A DNA stretch of 64,000 nt from Saururus chinensis (Eukaryota > Streptophyta > Magnoliopsida > Piperales > Saururaceae): assembly GCA_035235625.1 (NCBI GenBank), contig CP141140.1, positions 50,587,351 through 50,651,350 of the forward strand, read 5' to 3'. Of the stretch, positions 1 to 11,650 are shown one piece after another (the stretch's first letter is position 1; each line of letters starts with the position of its first letter). The translations under genes were made by a program, and so were the position numbers. The notes under the pieces were generated by a model. That model was not told where the DNA came from. It was given only the letters and a program-made list of their open reading frames with translations, and ran no database searches.

Positions 1-618
1 CATGACAAAATACATGATAAAATTCAATTTTCATTCAAACATAAGATATAACATATTAACCCCTCAATTGGACAGGTAAAAATAAAATGATCACTTCATA
101 ATAAGATAGTAAAAAAATAATAATAATCTATAGTACATAGATAAACATAAACTATAGCACATAGTAAATACAAAATGTTCCAAAAAAATGTACAAGCAAC
201 AACATTTCATTAGCACCTATATGTTGCCTGGAAACCTGGAAAATTCTATTAAAATTCGGAGTAGCACAAAATAATGAAGTAAAATAGGATTTAAAGAACA
301 AAAAATGAGAGTTCGAATTACTAGTTCCCTACTGGGAGAGTTAACAAACTGGTAATAACTGTTAATAACCTGTTCCCAACTGGGAGAAGAAAGACGAAAT
401 AAATCAATTTATTTGCGCCACTAGTTTTTCAATGTAAGAACAAATCACCAAAACTGATTACTTCAAATGTTAGAAAAAAAAAACATCAGAAAGTTAGAGA
501 TGAAGAGTAGCAAAACAGAATTTACATCAATTTATTGCACCACTAGTTTCAATGTAAGAACAAATCACCAGAGAGACATAGATCTTCCCCGCCACATAAG
601 ACACCAAGCACCATTCGA
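1..618. other. AT-rich sequence, no gene seen
   Basis: I see no convincing reading frame, repeat or RNA gene here. The open frame that starts in this stretch is an antisense shadow of the broken gene that follows. The segment may be the 3' flank of that gene, because its stop codon at 619-621 (minus strand) faces this way. Confidence 0.5.
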
Positions 619-1085
619 TTATGAAGATTCATCTTTTTCATCCTCAGGAAACCTCAGATGTTTCCTTTTTGGGGTAGGCATGTCCCTCAGGCGGAGAGCA
701 CTGGGAGAGATAGAGACCCCCACCTCCTCGTCCACTTCAATCTCACTGTCGCTGTTGTACATGAACCTTGTGTGCCTGCCTACAAACTCTGGCAATCTCT
801 TCTCTTGCACGCAGATCTTGCTCAGCCCATCACAGAGCTCATCAATCCCATCCCCAGTCTTTTACTCCTTCTCGCAGTCTTCTTCACTAATCTCCCCTTC
901 ATCGATTGTGCTTGCATTGGCCTGAATGGAACAAACTGAGGAACAGTCCTCATCACCCGATTTCAATCTCCCTTCATATGTTATCTCAGAGGAGGCAACA
1001 GATGAACCAGAAGCGTCTGGTTTTCCTGGTGAATCAAAGAGCAATGCTCTAGGTAAGGGACTCCCCAGGGAAATATTTCTTGCTT
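619..1085 (-). pseudogene. Terminal exon of an acidic plant protein, interrupted by one in-frame stop
   Basis: Two minus-strand reading frames that look separate (862-1044 and 619-810) are in the same frame and joined by about 17 codons. They are parted only by a TAA at 862-864. Read through, the segment encodes about 150 residues: a start resembling EARNISLGSPLPRALLFDSPGK-type sequence, an acidic serine-rich middle (ISEEDCEKE), a GIDELCDGLSKIC stretch, then LPEFVGRHTRFMYNSDSE and PTPKRKHLRFPEDE before a TAA stop at 619-621. Codon use and composition look like real coding sequence, with higher GC than the surroundings. A splice acceptor AG near 1080 would begin the exon; upstream exons are not visible. 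I recognise the style of a conserved plant protein of unknown function but cannot name it. The single stop means either a recent pseudogene, a sequencing error, or an alternative shorter product. Confidence 0.5.
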
Positions 1086-1529
1086 CAGGTCAGTATCAAA
1101 TTCCTGCACAACACTATAAATACTTTTATGTGCCAAAATAAAAGATTTTAAGTTAGCATAAAACGACACTATAATTGAATCAAATTGAGAAATCAAATTA
1201 TGAAAAAAACATAATCAAAAGGATACCGCAAAATGATAATTAAATCAAGTATAGATAAACATAAACGAAGCATTTAATCAGCGGAAGACCAAGAAAACTT
1301 AAACAATCTGAAACAAATATAAAGGGTGACTGAATCAGCCAAAAAACCTTAAAAGATATTGGATCAATTATAAATTATTGTACGGAAATAACACCCTACA
1401 TTCATACAATTTCCACAACTAAAAAAATGACTAACTATTAAGGACGCGCGTTCCCATTTTTCCAGCCAATCTGACTCTTGACTAACAAATCAATATAAAG
1501 GAGGACTAATTTTTCACCAATGTGGAAAG
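1086..1529. other. AT-rich sequence, no gene seen
   Basis: No coding frame or structured element recognised. It could contain an intron and upstream exons of the broken minus-strand gene, but no further exon could be supported. Confidence 0.4.
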
Positions 1530-2040
1530 AAGCAAGGCACAGAGCTAGTGGCCATGGAGGGTGGAGGGGGTGAAAAGCTCCTGGCCATGGAGGGTGGCGA
1601 AGGAGATGAGGTTAGAGGAGGCCGGAGTAAGCAGCAACAAGCCACGACCATGATGACCATCCACGACCAGCAAGGTGGGGGCGTTGGCTGTCATATGGGG
1701 CAGCCTGGCAGCCAACATGCGGCCAAGGGCACCAGTTGCGGCCACTGGCGACCAGCCAAGGCTAGGAAGTGGTGATACTAGTTGTTGGTGGCTGCAGGTA
1801 GCCGACTGCGGCCATGCATGCCATTGGCGGCCAGAAAGCCACAGCTTCCATGGCCGTTGGTGTTGGTAATGGCTGCCAGTGGCCAGATTTGGCACTAGCA
1901 ACCGTTGCCAACACTGGTGGCCATGCAAAGCGTTGGCTTTCTAGCCGCCGGTAGCATGCATGGCAATGGTTGGGCACCTGAGGCAAGATCTGCCTCTGCC
2001 AGTTGCCATGCATCTTGCTTGCAACGGAGGAGAGGAAGGA
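1530..2040. repeat. GC-rich degenerate repeat block with GGCCATGG/TGGCCA motifs
   Basis: The stretch is full of variants of GGCCATGG, GGCCACTGG and TTGCCAACACTGG on both strands, far more GC-rich than its flanks. Open frames on both strands run through it but their products are Trp/His/Ala-rich low-complexity strings with no family resemblance. It resembles the CCATGG-rich blocks at 23.4-23.9 and 29.0-29.25 kb, which flank inverted repeats, so it may be a subterminal repeat region of a related transposon. That link is inference. Confidence 0.45.
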
Positions 2041-2222
2041 GAGAAGAGATGAGAGAGTGATGGCTCGGCGGGAGGTGAGGAAAGAGAGAAAAAATGGGAG
2101 AGAGAGAAGTATTTGGTGGAGAGAAGATGCTTAGCGTCGTTGGAGATGGCCTTGGAAAGATGGAGAGCTAGAAGGTGGCATTCTTGGAAATTGGAGTGTT
2201 TCGGGCATCTTTCTTTGATTGG

Positions 2223-2272
2223 GCGTGCATTTTCAATTACGAAAGAGGGAGGGCGTAATTGAAAATGCACGC
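2223..2272. repeat. Perfect 19-bp inverted repeat (hairpin)
   Basis: The left arm at 2223-2241 is the exact reverse complement of 2254-2272, separated by a purine-rich 12-base loop. It lies at the edge of the GC-rich block, which suggests a transposon end or a fold-back junction. A transcript could form a stable hairpin, but there is no evidence of a mature small RNA. Confidence 0.8.
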
Positions 2273-3108
2273 ATCATGTACAAATGAGTTGTTTTCATAC
2301 ATTTTAAATGTTACGGGTCTAGAATTATAATTTAATTTACTAACGCTACATTATGAAATGCACACGTAAAATCTAAAACGACTGATGTTACCTTTTAAAA
2401 TAAGTGGATTATAATTTGAAATACAAAAAACGACTACTACCTGTAACATGGGGTTAGTCTTTTGGATTTTGGAATGTTGACCACGGATTCATAACACATC
2501 AAAATCCTGCATTGAGAACTTAGATTTTAGAATTCAGTTCAGAATCTTGGGTTCTATACTACGGTAATTTAGGGTTAGTTGGTACAAAGTTATTGGAGTT
2601 ACGAGTTTCTACTTGAATTTTAATCAATTTTTGGTTAAGTTACACATGTTTCATATATTATTTTGGCTATTAGATTTTTGTAGGGTCGACACATAACGAA
2701 GTAATTTGGACAAACTTTGGGGCGCCAATTAAGTTTCTTGGAGCATATGGACAACATTTTTACTTAAGTGAACATCCTGGTTCAAGCCGGATTTGATGTC
2801 CACCTTCCCAAATGCAAAAGTGGACATAAAATTGGATAAAATTGTCCAAATTTTCAAGGTATAATTTTAATATCATAAGCTATTGAAGAACTTGCAATTG
2901 AGAAAAATCGTGTCCGGAAGATGGAGTTGTCATTGTTCATTGGAAAAACTTGTCGCTGCCAATGGCGGGTGGTTGAGTTCAGAGTGACTAGAGATGATGG
3001 TACACTCATTGACGGCGGACAACCCATTGATTTTGGTACCAAGACTTGAGAGAGAGAGAGATCAACAGCTTACCATAACAAATTTGAAATTAGTCGAGCC
3101 CTGATGGG
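2273..3108. other. No gene recognised
   Basis: AT-rich sequence with a short minus frame (2854-3042) that matches nothing I know. No repeats or RNA genes were seen. Confidence 0.4.
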
Positions 3109-3118
3109 AGGAATGAGT

Positions 3119-3744
3119 AAGGGTGCTAAAGAAAGCCCATAAGCTTGACACGACTCGCATTCGACTTGGCTTGGCTCGAGTTTGAGCTCAAACTTAAAAT
3201 TAGTCAAGCCAAGCTCAATCATATTTATGTTTGTTTGACTCAGCTCGAAGCTTGAGAAAAACTTATATTCATAGTATTTATATATAGATTTTATATCTTC
3301 TATATTTCAACTCCTTTCATGATATGTACAATTTTTCACTTTTTTCACGTATGATATAAGTAAAACATATCACATGATAATTAAGACCATTTTTTGACTT
3401 CTATAAATTCAAACTAATTAAAACATATATATAATAATCTTTCCATCTTGTGTTATTAGTGTGGGATTAGAAAAATAAAATAAATTAATATTAGTTTATT
3501 TAATTTTATAATCTATACCTTGAATATGAGAAAAGTATACATTGTGTTGATGGGTTAGTAGTCACAATATTTATATTTTTTTATTAAAATAATATATTAT
3601 ATAATGATATTATAAATAATGATTACAAAATCAAGCTCGCTCGCAAGCTAAAACAAATCGACTCGAGTTCGATTTGAACTTGAATTTGAAATTTTAAGCT
3701 CAAGCCGAATCGGCTTAAACCTAGACTCGACTCGTTAACACCCT
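3119..3744. mobile_element. MITE-like inverted-repeat element with 10-bp target duplication
   Basis: The left end (AAGGGTGCTAA, followed by Ctt/Gag-rich words such as CTTGGCTCGAGTTTGAGC) is matched in inverted form by the right end (GGCTTAAACC, GACTCGACTCGTTAACACCCT). The element is about 626 bp, has an AT-rich middle and no coding frame. Flanking 10-mers aggaatgagt (3109-3118) and aggaattagt (3745-3754) differ at one base, consistent with an old target-site duplication of the length made by Mutator-like elements. Assignment to that superfamily is inference, since no transposase is present. Confidence 0.7.
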
Positions 3745-3949
3745 AGGAATTAGTGAAGAGGATTTGAATAGCATTAGTATAACAGTGTTATATAGCATAT
3801 ATAGGGAAAGAGCCTAAGATACAGATCTAGGGTGAATCCCATAAGAATATTACATACGATTATATATCCCATGAGAATATTACAGACAATTACATACTAA
3901 CAAAAAATTTCATTCCCTTAATATGCCCCTATAAACTCAAGGCAAGTGA

Positions 3950-5408
3950 GTAGCCGTGAGTTTGGTAGTGAAAGCCTGAAATTGGGCAATAGGAAGCGGC
4001 TTGGTAAATATGTTAACAAGCTAGTCTTTGGATGATACATGGTGAACATACATGTTTTCGGCTAGAACTTGCTCCCGAATCTAGTAATGATCAATCTCAA
4101 TGTGCTTGGTGTGAGCATGAAAGACTGGTTGTCGCACCATAGTATGGGTGTAGCAATGGAGGAGATGCTGAGGGACTTAAGGATCATGGAGACCTAGACA
4201 ATCTCTGTGGTGGTGGAGGAGAGTGCACAGTACTCGGCTTCAATGGATGAGTGGGCAATTGTAGCTTGCTTTTTAGACTTCCAAATGATGAGGTTGGGAT
4301 CCATGAAGATACAGTACTGGGTGATGGAACGACAGTCAAGAGGGTCACTGGCCTAGTCAGAATCTGAGTAAGCAATGAGGGTATAGGGCCTAGGTCGTAA
4401 GAGAAGGCCATGGGAGAGAGTGCCTTGAAGATACCGGAGGATCCACTTGACGACCGCATGGTGAGCTATGGAGGGGTTATGCATATGCTTGTAGACATAG
4501 TTCACTGAATGGGAAATGTCCGGTCGGGTATTGGTGAGGAATTGGAGAGCACCAACGATGTTCATGTAGAGGGACATGTTAAGGAATAGGGGTTAGTGGG
4601 AGAAGTGGGGGGTCGTTTGTAGCCAGTAGGTGTGGGAGTAGGTTTGCAGTGGTCTATGTTGGCATGGTGGAGGATGTCTTGAGCATAGTGGGCTTATGAG
4701 AGGAAGAGGCCATTTGGGGTAGTAATGAACTCAATGCCAAGGAAGTGATGGAGGAGACCCAAGTCTTTGATGGTAAAGGCACGACTAAGAAGGGAGATGA
4801 TGCGGTCAACAAATAGAGTATGAGAGCCGATGATAAGGATGTCATCTACATAGACCACAAGGATGGTGACTTGGGAGCCTTGTTGGTGAAGGAAGAGGGA
4901 TGTGTTAGCATGGCAAGGCCAAAAGCCAAGGTGGGTTAGGTAGGAGAGTTTGGTGTACCATTGTCTAAGGGCTTCTTTGAGACTGTAGAGGGCTTTGTGG
5001 AGTTGACATACATGGTGAGGATGGGAGGGGTCAATGAACCCGGGGGGTTGGGCCGTGTAGAGTACTTCCTCAATGGTACCATAAGGAAGACATTGGAGAC
5101 ATCGAGCTATTTGATGGCCTACGCATTGGAAAGCGCGAGGCTAAGGACAATGCGGATAGTGTAGGACTTGACCACAGGACTAAAGGTTTCATGGTAGTCA
5201 TGACCCTCTTCCTGAGTGAAGCCTTTAACAACCAGGCATGCTTTGCATATGGAGGTGGAACCGTCGGGACCCTGTTTGATCTTGTAAGTCCACCGACACC
5301 CAATAATGTTGGAATCAAGTGGGGGCAAAACAAGAGTTCAGGTGCCTTGCCGGAGGAGGGCCCCGTAAGCTCGCATGGCATCACACCACTCTGGAGTTTG
5401 GGAGGCAA
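3950..5408 (-). pseudogene. Copia reverse transcriptase and RNase H remnant
   Basis: The minus strand encodes recognisable copia RT blocks. From 5328 downward there is WTYKIKQGPDG followed by KGFTQEEGHDYHETFSPVVK, the usual RT entry block. The catalytic YVDD is at 4852-4841. At 4577-4353 lies YMNIVGALQFLTNTRPDIS and ILRYLQGT, the conserved RT/RNase H linker. Stops (for example TAG replacing a tryptophan-type position) and frame changes break it into at least four pieces. RNA-templated DNA synthesis would have been its role; it is no longer intact. Confidence 0.85.
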
Positions 5409-5876
5409 GGTGAAATGAGGTGGGTTCAGTCTCAGGGGGGGATTGTGCAGTGAGGGAAAGAGGGATGCGATGGAGAAAGATGTCGGCTTTGCTACGGGTA
5501 ATCATGTGGTGGGTAGGGGCGGGAGGAGGAGTGAAAGGGAAGGGATGGGTGGTGGTGGTGGGGAATGAGATTGAAAAGGAAAATCATGTTCAAGGAAGCA
5601 GACATGGCAGAAAATATATACTCAGTGACTGGAGGGGTCGAGACAACGATAACTTTTTGTGATGGGACAATAGCCGATAAAGACACAAGGAATAGATCAG
5701 GCGTTGAGTTTATGTTGTAAGTAAGGGCGGGTCCATGGGTAACATCAACTACCAAAAACGTGGAGGTGGGAATAGTTGGGAGGAGTATTGTGGAGGAGTT
5801 GATAGGGGGAGAGATGATGGAGGGAGGGAGATGGAAGGCGTTTGATGAGATATGTGGCAGTGTATGCGGCGTCAAC

Positions 5877-6155
5877 CTAGTAGATAGGAGGCATGTGAGC
5901 AGAGGTAAGTAGTGCAAGGGTGGTCTCAATGATATGGCAGTGTTTGCACTCAGCAACACCATTTTGTTTAGGAGTATGGGGACAAGAGAATTGGTGAGTG
6001 ATGCCACAAGTGTAGAAGTGAGAGGTGAAGCGCGAATTGACATGTTCACGACCATTGTCAGAATGGAAGGTGGTGGTATAGTAGGGGAATATATTTTTGA
6101 CCATAAACTAAAAAGTAAGAAAAGTTTCAAAGGTGCCAGACATGAGTTTGAGGGG
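5877..6155 (-). pseudogene. Copia integrase core, 3' part
   Basis: The minus-strand frame reads TTFHSDNGREHVNSRF, then GITHQFSCPHTPKQNGVAE, the central DDE-domain block of copia integrases (second Asp in HSDNG, Glu near the QNGVAE region). It breaks off at 6155-6160, exactly where the nested LTR begins; the preceding part of the same domain resumes at 9418 on the far side. Confidence 0.85.
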
Positions 6156-6790
6156 ATATATGTCACGCCCCGGTGATGCCCGACCCGAGCCGAACCCGGT
6201 CCAGGGGCGACTCAGCGCGCGGGGGCGACGAAGTGAAAATTGAGAAATGATTCTAGTGGAAGACTTAACCCTAACCACGGGCGATTAACAGAAACACAGA
6301 GTGCGCACAATCCTTTGAGCAAGAGTAAACAAAAGGGAAGGAAAAGGTGTTGCTTATCACAAAGTAAACAACAATCTCAAACCCACAAGCTTAGTTAAGT
6401 AAAGCCCACACCGGCTCAAAAATAAGTCATAAGCATCACAACGGTAAAATGAGACATAAATCCAAAACAAGAACCCTACACAAAGGTCCTGAACAACAAC
6501 ATAACTAAGAAAAATAAACCACACAAAGAACTCCATGATCATATCCAAGCCACCTCCGACCTTTCCTCGAAGAGGCGATCCTGTCTGTCTGCGTGTTGCA
6601 CCACGCAGCCCCAAATCAAAACACCAAAGAGGGGTGAGTTTAACAAACTCAGCAATGGTTTTAATATCACTAACAACATCGAAAAAATACGATAGCATAG
6701 CGATATAATCATTCAAATCAACGAATTACATGGTGCATCATTTTCTGATCACACATACATATCACCTAACACTGCATTATAGTGCATAAT

Positions 6791-6958
6791 CAACCTGCAT
6801 GGATGTATCTCTAACATACATATTCCCACATGCATAACATCAACATCAACCTGCATGGATGTATCTCTAACATACATATTCCAACATGCATAACATCAAC
6901 ATCAACCTGCATGGATGTATCTCTAACATACATATTCTAACATGCATAACATCAACAT
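6791..6958. repeat. Three tandem copies of a 56-bp unit inside the solo LTR
   Basis: The unit starting CAACCTGCATGGATGTATCT begins at 6791, 6847 and 6903, with a decayed fourth start at about 6958. Copies are nearly identical, so the duplication is relatively recent. Confidence 0.85.
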
Positions 6959-8213
6959 CAACCTCCATCAAGGAGTAATCACATATTAACGTCACACAGA
7001 CGGGAGCATAGACAAGGCCACGAAGGCGTGTCATAGTCCAAAATTCTACACAAGAATTCAAGAAAGATCGGGGTTGTCAATCCCTAATACTGCTCGCCCT
7101 GGACGATCCTGGCCAAGGATGTCCCATTCTCACACAGAGAATCTAGAGCAGGGGTGTTCGCCCAGGGACATCTCCTGCGGAGGGAAGAGCCCGAGTTCTC
7201 ACACAGAGAACCCTAGAACACGTGGTAGCGGGGTGCACACGGCATACCACACTGGATTCTCAGGGTCCAGATGACACACATAATAACATTCTCACAATCC
7301 GTAAGACAAGTACACAACTCGTCCCCACATCATTCTATTTAATTAGACTCAACCCGGGGAGTGCACTCGTTCCACACAGGAACTTCAAATCGTTCCACAC
7401 AGGAACTTCAAATCAAAATATGTCCTTTCGGACTAATCAACTTGCGATTAATCCACGACCGATCAATCTGGCACACAATTCCATCACATTGCATCCAATC
7501 GGTCAAATTCGATTAATCACGATGAAGCCTCAATTGGAAATCCATTTTCATGATGCATGCAGTATGGTACATATGTGGGCAATGCATACATGAATCTTAA
7601 TCCATGATAAGTGCTCTCATCAGCCCCTAATGCATCATTCATAATCACAATATCAAGCTTCAACATCATCATTTAACCCACATGTGTGTGTATCTAGTAG
7701 AAATATTTCACATAATGCATGCCATCATGCTTGAAATTAAACTCACTACCACACTACACATGTGAATTTCCATCTAAACATGAATTCCAGCGGAAATCAT
7801 AGGAGAAGAATCGTTGAAATCATAGCTAGATTCAAAACTCAACCACAAAGGCTAAACACATATAACATCACTCATTTTATCATTGAGTCATGACATTCAC
7901 CAACATCCACACACCACTAAACACAATCTATCATGACAAATCAGTCCAACAATGATTGTAGTCCTACTGAAAATATGCTTAACCAAAGGGAAACAACCAT
8001 TCATAATTTCAATATAACGATTCCAACATCATGCCACAAAACATAGGTCATTCCACCATCTCTAAGCATATATCTCAACTCCATAAACTCAATAGCATGC
8101 ATTTCCAGTAGCCTAACATAGCTTAAAACACTCCACATTCATATAGAATTGGCAAGCTAAAGTGGAATCATCAAAATAGACATCATATGCACAACATATT
8201 ATTTCCTATGTAG

Positions 8214-8311
8214 CCGATCGATCGCCCTTCAGGCCGTTCGATCGGTTACACGCAAAATTTTAAAATTTACAGTTAAGCCAATCGATCGCCCTGCAGGGCC
8301 GATCGATCGCC
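8214..8311. repeat. Two GATCGATCG-type near-palindromes
   Basis: The segments at 8214-8245 and 8278-8311 are each close to palindromic (CCGATCGATCGCCC... and ...GGGCCGATCGATCG; the second is centred on CTGCAG). They are also similar to one another. They lie inside the solo LTR in otherwise AT-rich sequence. Confidence 0.7.
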
Positions 8312-9417
8312 AACACGGCAGAACAGTCATCTTCTTCCTTTCACAAATCCAAACCGAAACACCATAGATAACACTTCAAATCCACATCTAACACCCTAAT
8401 CATCATCAAAAGTCCTCATTGACTTCCAGAACATCAAACCAAACCATAATAATGCAAAACCCTAAGAAATCGGGATTAAATAATTTTATTTTCTAATCTT
8501 ATCATTAACACACCAAATCAAGCAACCCATTTCGAAATAAGCCAAAAATGAAGAGTTTTTACCATGGATAAACAGAAATTTTGAAGACCCATTACCTCAG
8601 CATTTGATTAAGCTCGGATTGAAGAGTCACCCTTTTTGAAGTCCTTGAAAACACAATGAGTTTGAATTAAACTCTAATAGAAATCGATTTACTCAAGAAA
8701 TCCCTAATTAAATCTTAGATCTAGGGCTTGTTGGTAGTAAAAATCGAATTTTGAATGTTAGGGTTTGTAGTAAAACACAAATCAGTAGTTTTTGATGCCC
8801 AAAAATGAATTGAATTAAGGGGAAAATGGTAGATTTGGAAGAAATTAAGAAGAAAGCCATGGATTAGTGCTTAATTAGAGTAAGCTTACCTTAATCGGCT
8901 TCTAATTCGGGCCTAAGTGGGGATTAGGCCAGCCCTCCTTCCTTAGCCTATTCCCAAAAATAGAAATGACTCAGGTCTGCCCTTTTATAGTAAGGGTTGG
9001 GGTATGCATAGGTAAGTTTTAGGGTGTAAATAGGAAAAGTAGGCTAAAAGTGAGTATTTTACAAATTTAAACACTGATTAAGCCTAATAAAATTCTAAAA
9101 ATTTTTGTATGACCTTAAGTATATGTCTAGGTTCATTTGACCCAAAAATAAAATTTTTGACAGTGGGGCCCATAGGGGTCCCGCCAAAACCCTAATTTTT
9201 GGGAAAATAGTAAAAATTCTAAAAAATTTCAAAAATTTACATTTGGTTTAAAATCACTTAAAACCACTAATTGTGAAGTTAATTTTGGTTAAAACCATCA
9301 TAAACACTATTTATTCATGAAATTACTGAATAAGATCAGAAAACGCGTTAATATCACGATAACCAACAATTAAAAAAAACTAAAAACCGATTTAAAGATG
9401 AGGGTCCTTACAATATA

Positions 9418-9990
9418 GGTAGGTATAATGGGAGTAGTTGTCAACACAGATGATATAGTATTGGTAGCCAAGGAAGGAGGTGACCGGGGAGGGTTCCCAA
9501 AGATCAGAGTGGATGAGTTCTAAGGGAAGAGTAGTAGAGTGATGGGAATAGGGAAAGGGTAATTTATGGGATTTGCTAACATCACAACTATTACAATCTA
9601 AGCTTTTTATGTTGGTAATATAGGAAAAGAAAAAGAAGGACAATGGTGTTGAAGGTGGCGGAGGTGGGATGGCCAAGTCGTTGATGCCAGATAGTGGAAG
9701 AGGAGGAAGTGGCGGTAAGAGCACATGGGGGGGTGGTAGAGAGTGGGTAGACACCCTTCCGATTGTCCGCGATAGAGGAGGCAACGAGTCTTGTTATCTT
9801 GGATAGACACATCAGAGGCAAAAAAGGTTAGTGAACAGTCATTATCACGTGCAAGTTTGTGGACAGAGAGGATATTGTTGGCAATGGAGGGTGTGTGAAG
9901 GATAGTGGGTAGGTAGTGTGGAATGGGAGAGGGTGAGGGAGGTGCTGTCGGTGGAAGAGACTGGAAGGGATTGTCCATTACCAATATCTA
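9418..9990 (-). pseudogene. Copia protease end, GAG-pre-integrase and integrase start
   Basis: On the minus strand, overlapping frames encode a GAG-pre-integrase block (WHQRLGHPTSATF), then SLDCNSCDVSKSHKLPF and LELIHSDLWEPSPV followed by YYIICVDNYSHYTYLY. This is the zinc-binding HHCC region and first catalytic Asp region of copia integrase. The reading switches frame at least twice, so the gene is broken. Confidence 0.85.
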
Positions 9991-10079
9991 TGTAAGGGAG
10001 GCCGGGGTGGGGGGAGGGAGAGGTGAGTTGGGTCATGTCCAGGGTGATGTGATCGCTTGTGCCAGAGTTTAGGAGCCAG

Positions 10080-11300
10080 TCAAAGGGGTGTTGGACCCCT
10101 CCTTGAGTGCTCCCAAGTACGAGGTATTATATCATGCACCGCATTGAAGGGCACTATGGTCAGAGGAGCCACAAATTTGGCAATTGGGGCGTGAGGGACG
10201 AAAGCCACCATGCCCGTGACCGTAGCACCAATTACCCCCACCCTCGCGATGAAAATTGGGGCGGGGTGGTTGATAGTGATGCAGAGGGGGAGTGGGAAGC
10301 AGGCTAGGGGCTGTGTAGGCAGTAGCCAGTGAGGGGGCCATGGCGGCCAGCGGGACACCCGGGGGGGGGGGGGCAGAGAGGAAGTTGGCCTAGGGCCACT
10401 ATGAGGGGATCAAGGAGGGCCTGCTGACTGGAGGTAGCAGCGGCGGAGGGAGATCTACTCGTGGTGGCATGAAGGGCTGTTCGGTGGGCTAGTGACGGCC
10501 CAGTGGGAGCAGCTTGCTGAGTTGGAGAGCCACTTCTTTAGCAAGGAGGAGATTCCACAATTCAGCAAGATGGACCAGGGCGACGCGGGCAAGAATACTT
10601 GCAACAAAGGCAACATAGTCAGGAGGGAGGCAACAAGAGTCTGATGGAGCAGATCAGCGACATTGGCCAGGACATCGACGGTAGCAAGCTGGTTCACCAA
10701 CTGACGGATTTGGTCGAGGTAGGCTGCCATACCGGTTGGGCCAAAGTGGCAGTGGCAGAGTTCTCCCATGAGGTGGATGACCATTGCCGGAGAGGCAGAC
10801 AAATATATTGCGGTGACAACAATCCAGAGGGCGGCCACAGTAGTGTAAGTGAAAAAGTGGAGGACAAGGGTTGGTTTGATGGTGGCACAAAAGAACACTA
10901 GCAGATGGTGGTCCATGGCGATCCAATCAGAATAAGAGGGTCGGGCAGAAGAGTCCGCCTGTGAGGGACACAACCAAGTTCTGTCAACATAGGGTAGTAA
11001 ATGATAGGTAGCCAGAATGGAGGAGGTAGTTGTGAGCTAGACCATAAAGTTGGAACTGTCGAGGTGAACACTGATGAGGCTGGCCAGATTGGAGACAAAA
11101 AATTTGATGGAGGTGGGGACTGTTTGGAGGAAGTTGGCCACGGTAGGAGGAGTGACTAGCTGCAGGTGGTCAGATGTGCTGGAGGCAGTGGTGGGCACCA
11201 GAGAGGCTAGTTGGATCCACGGGAAGGGAGGGGAGGGACAAAGGTTGTGCGTGAGGGGAAAAAAAAGAGGGGAGCTTTGCTGGAAAAGAGGGCTAGCCAT
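10080..11300 (-). pseudogene. Copia gag with CCHC zinc knuckle
   Basis: On the minus strand from about 11130 there is LASLISVHLDSSNF, the typical copia gag entry, then YSDWIAMDHHLLVFF and a UBN2-like region to about 10455. The zinc knuckle CQICGSSDHSALQC (C-X2-C-X4-H-X4-C) is encoded at 10182-10141. In-frame stops and frame changes interrupt the protein. It would have bound RNA inside the particle. Confidence 0.8.
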
Positions 11301-11650
11301 GGAGGGATGGAAGGGGGAAGAGATGGGAAATGAGGGGGTCTATTTTGCCAGAGGATGAGGAGGGCTAGTGAGAGAGGCTGAAGTCGAGATGCGGGGGGAG
11401 AGCAAGCGGGTTGCCGTAGAGTGAGTGGAGGATGGATATGGCAGGCCGGAGGTTGGGCAAGTGGCGGTGAGAAAATAGGGACTATTGGCCAGAGGATGAT
11501 TGCCAGCCTGCTGGACTAGCCAATTATACCCTCCACTCGCACTCCCTCTCACCCGGACCCCTCCTCTCTTCGTCTCTTCCCTCCCTTTGTGCTCGACTCC
11601 CATCTTCTTCCCTCCTTATTCTAGCAACTTCTCCTTATCCCATCTCTATT

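Larger units (their letters stand above)
6161..9412. mobile_element. 3.25-kb solo LTR nested in the copia integrase
   Basis: Sequence begins TGTCACGCCCCGG and ends GGGTCCTTACA, the TG...CA form of LTR ends. Flanking 5-mers are both ATATA (6156-6160 and 9413-9417), a clean target duplication. The copia integrase reading resumes across the junction. No second copy of the head, no primer-binding site and no gag or pol was seen inside, so I read it as a single long LTR left by LTR-LTR recombination, rather than a full element. Related LTR sequence occurs at 16.4-18.6, 22.1-23.1 and 56.6-58.7 kb. Several open frames inside (for example 6357-6716) are unrelated to known proteins. Confidence 0.85.
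3790..11650 (-). mobile_element. Degenerate Ty1/copia retrotransposon, split by a nested LTR
   Basis: Read on the minus strand from right to left, the element keeps copia gene order: gag (about 11300-10380), CCHC zinc knuckle (10141-10182), GAG-pre-integrase and integrase start (about 9980-9418), integrase core (6155-5877), reverse transcriptase (about 5408-4600) and RNase H (to about 3950). The 6161-9412 LTR lies inside the integrase and accounts for the gap. Stop codons and frameshifts occur throughout, so it cannot be autonomous. Its own LTRs were not resolved: the outer limits are approximate. Confidence 0.85.

Noticed and set aside
1545..2270. Open frames up to 127 codons on both strands
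   Set aside because: Low-complexity products of the GGCCATGG-rich repeat block without family resemblance.
5492..6166. A 224-codon minus-strand frame
   Set aside because: It is the alternate-frame shadow of the copia integrase and polymerase region; the integrase motifs are in a different frame.
10361..10373. Run of 13 G (and 10 C at 32711-32720)
   Set aside because: Homopolymers are prone to sequencing error and lie in decayed transposon sequence; no function suggested.
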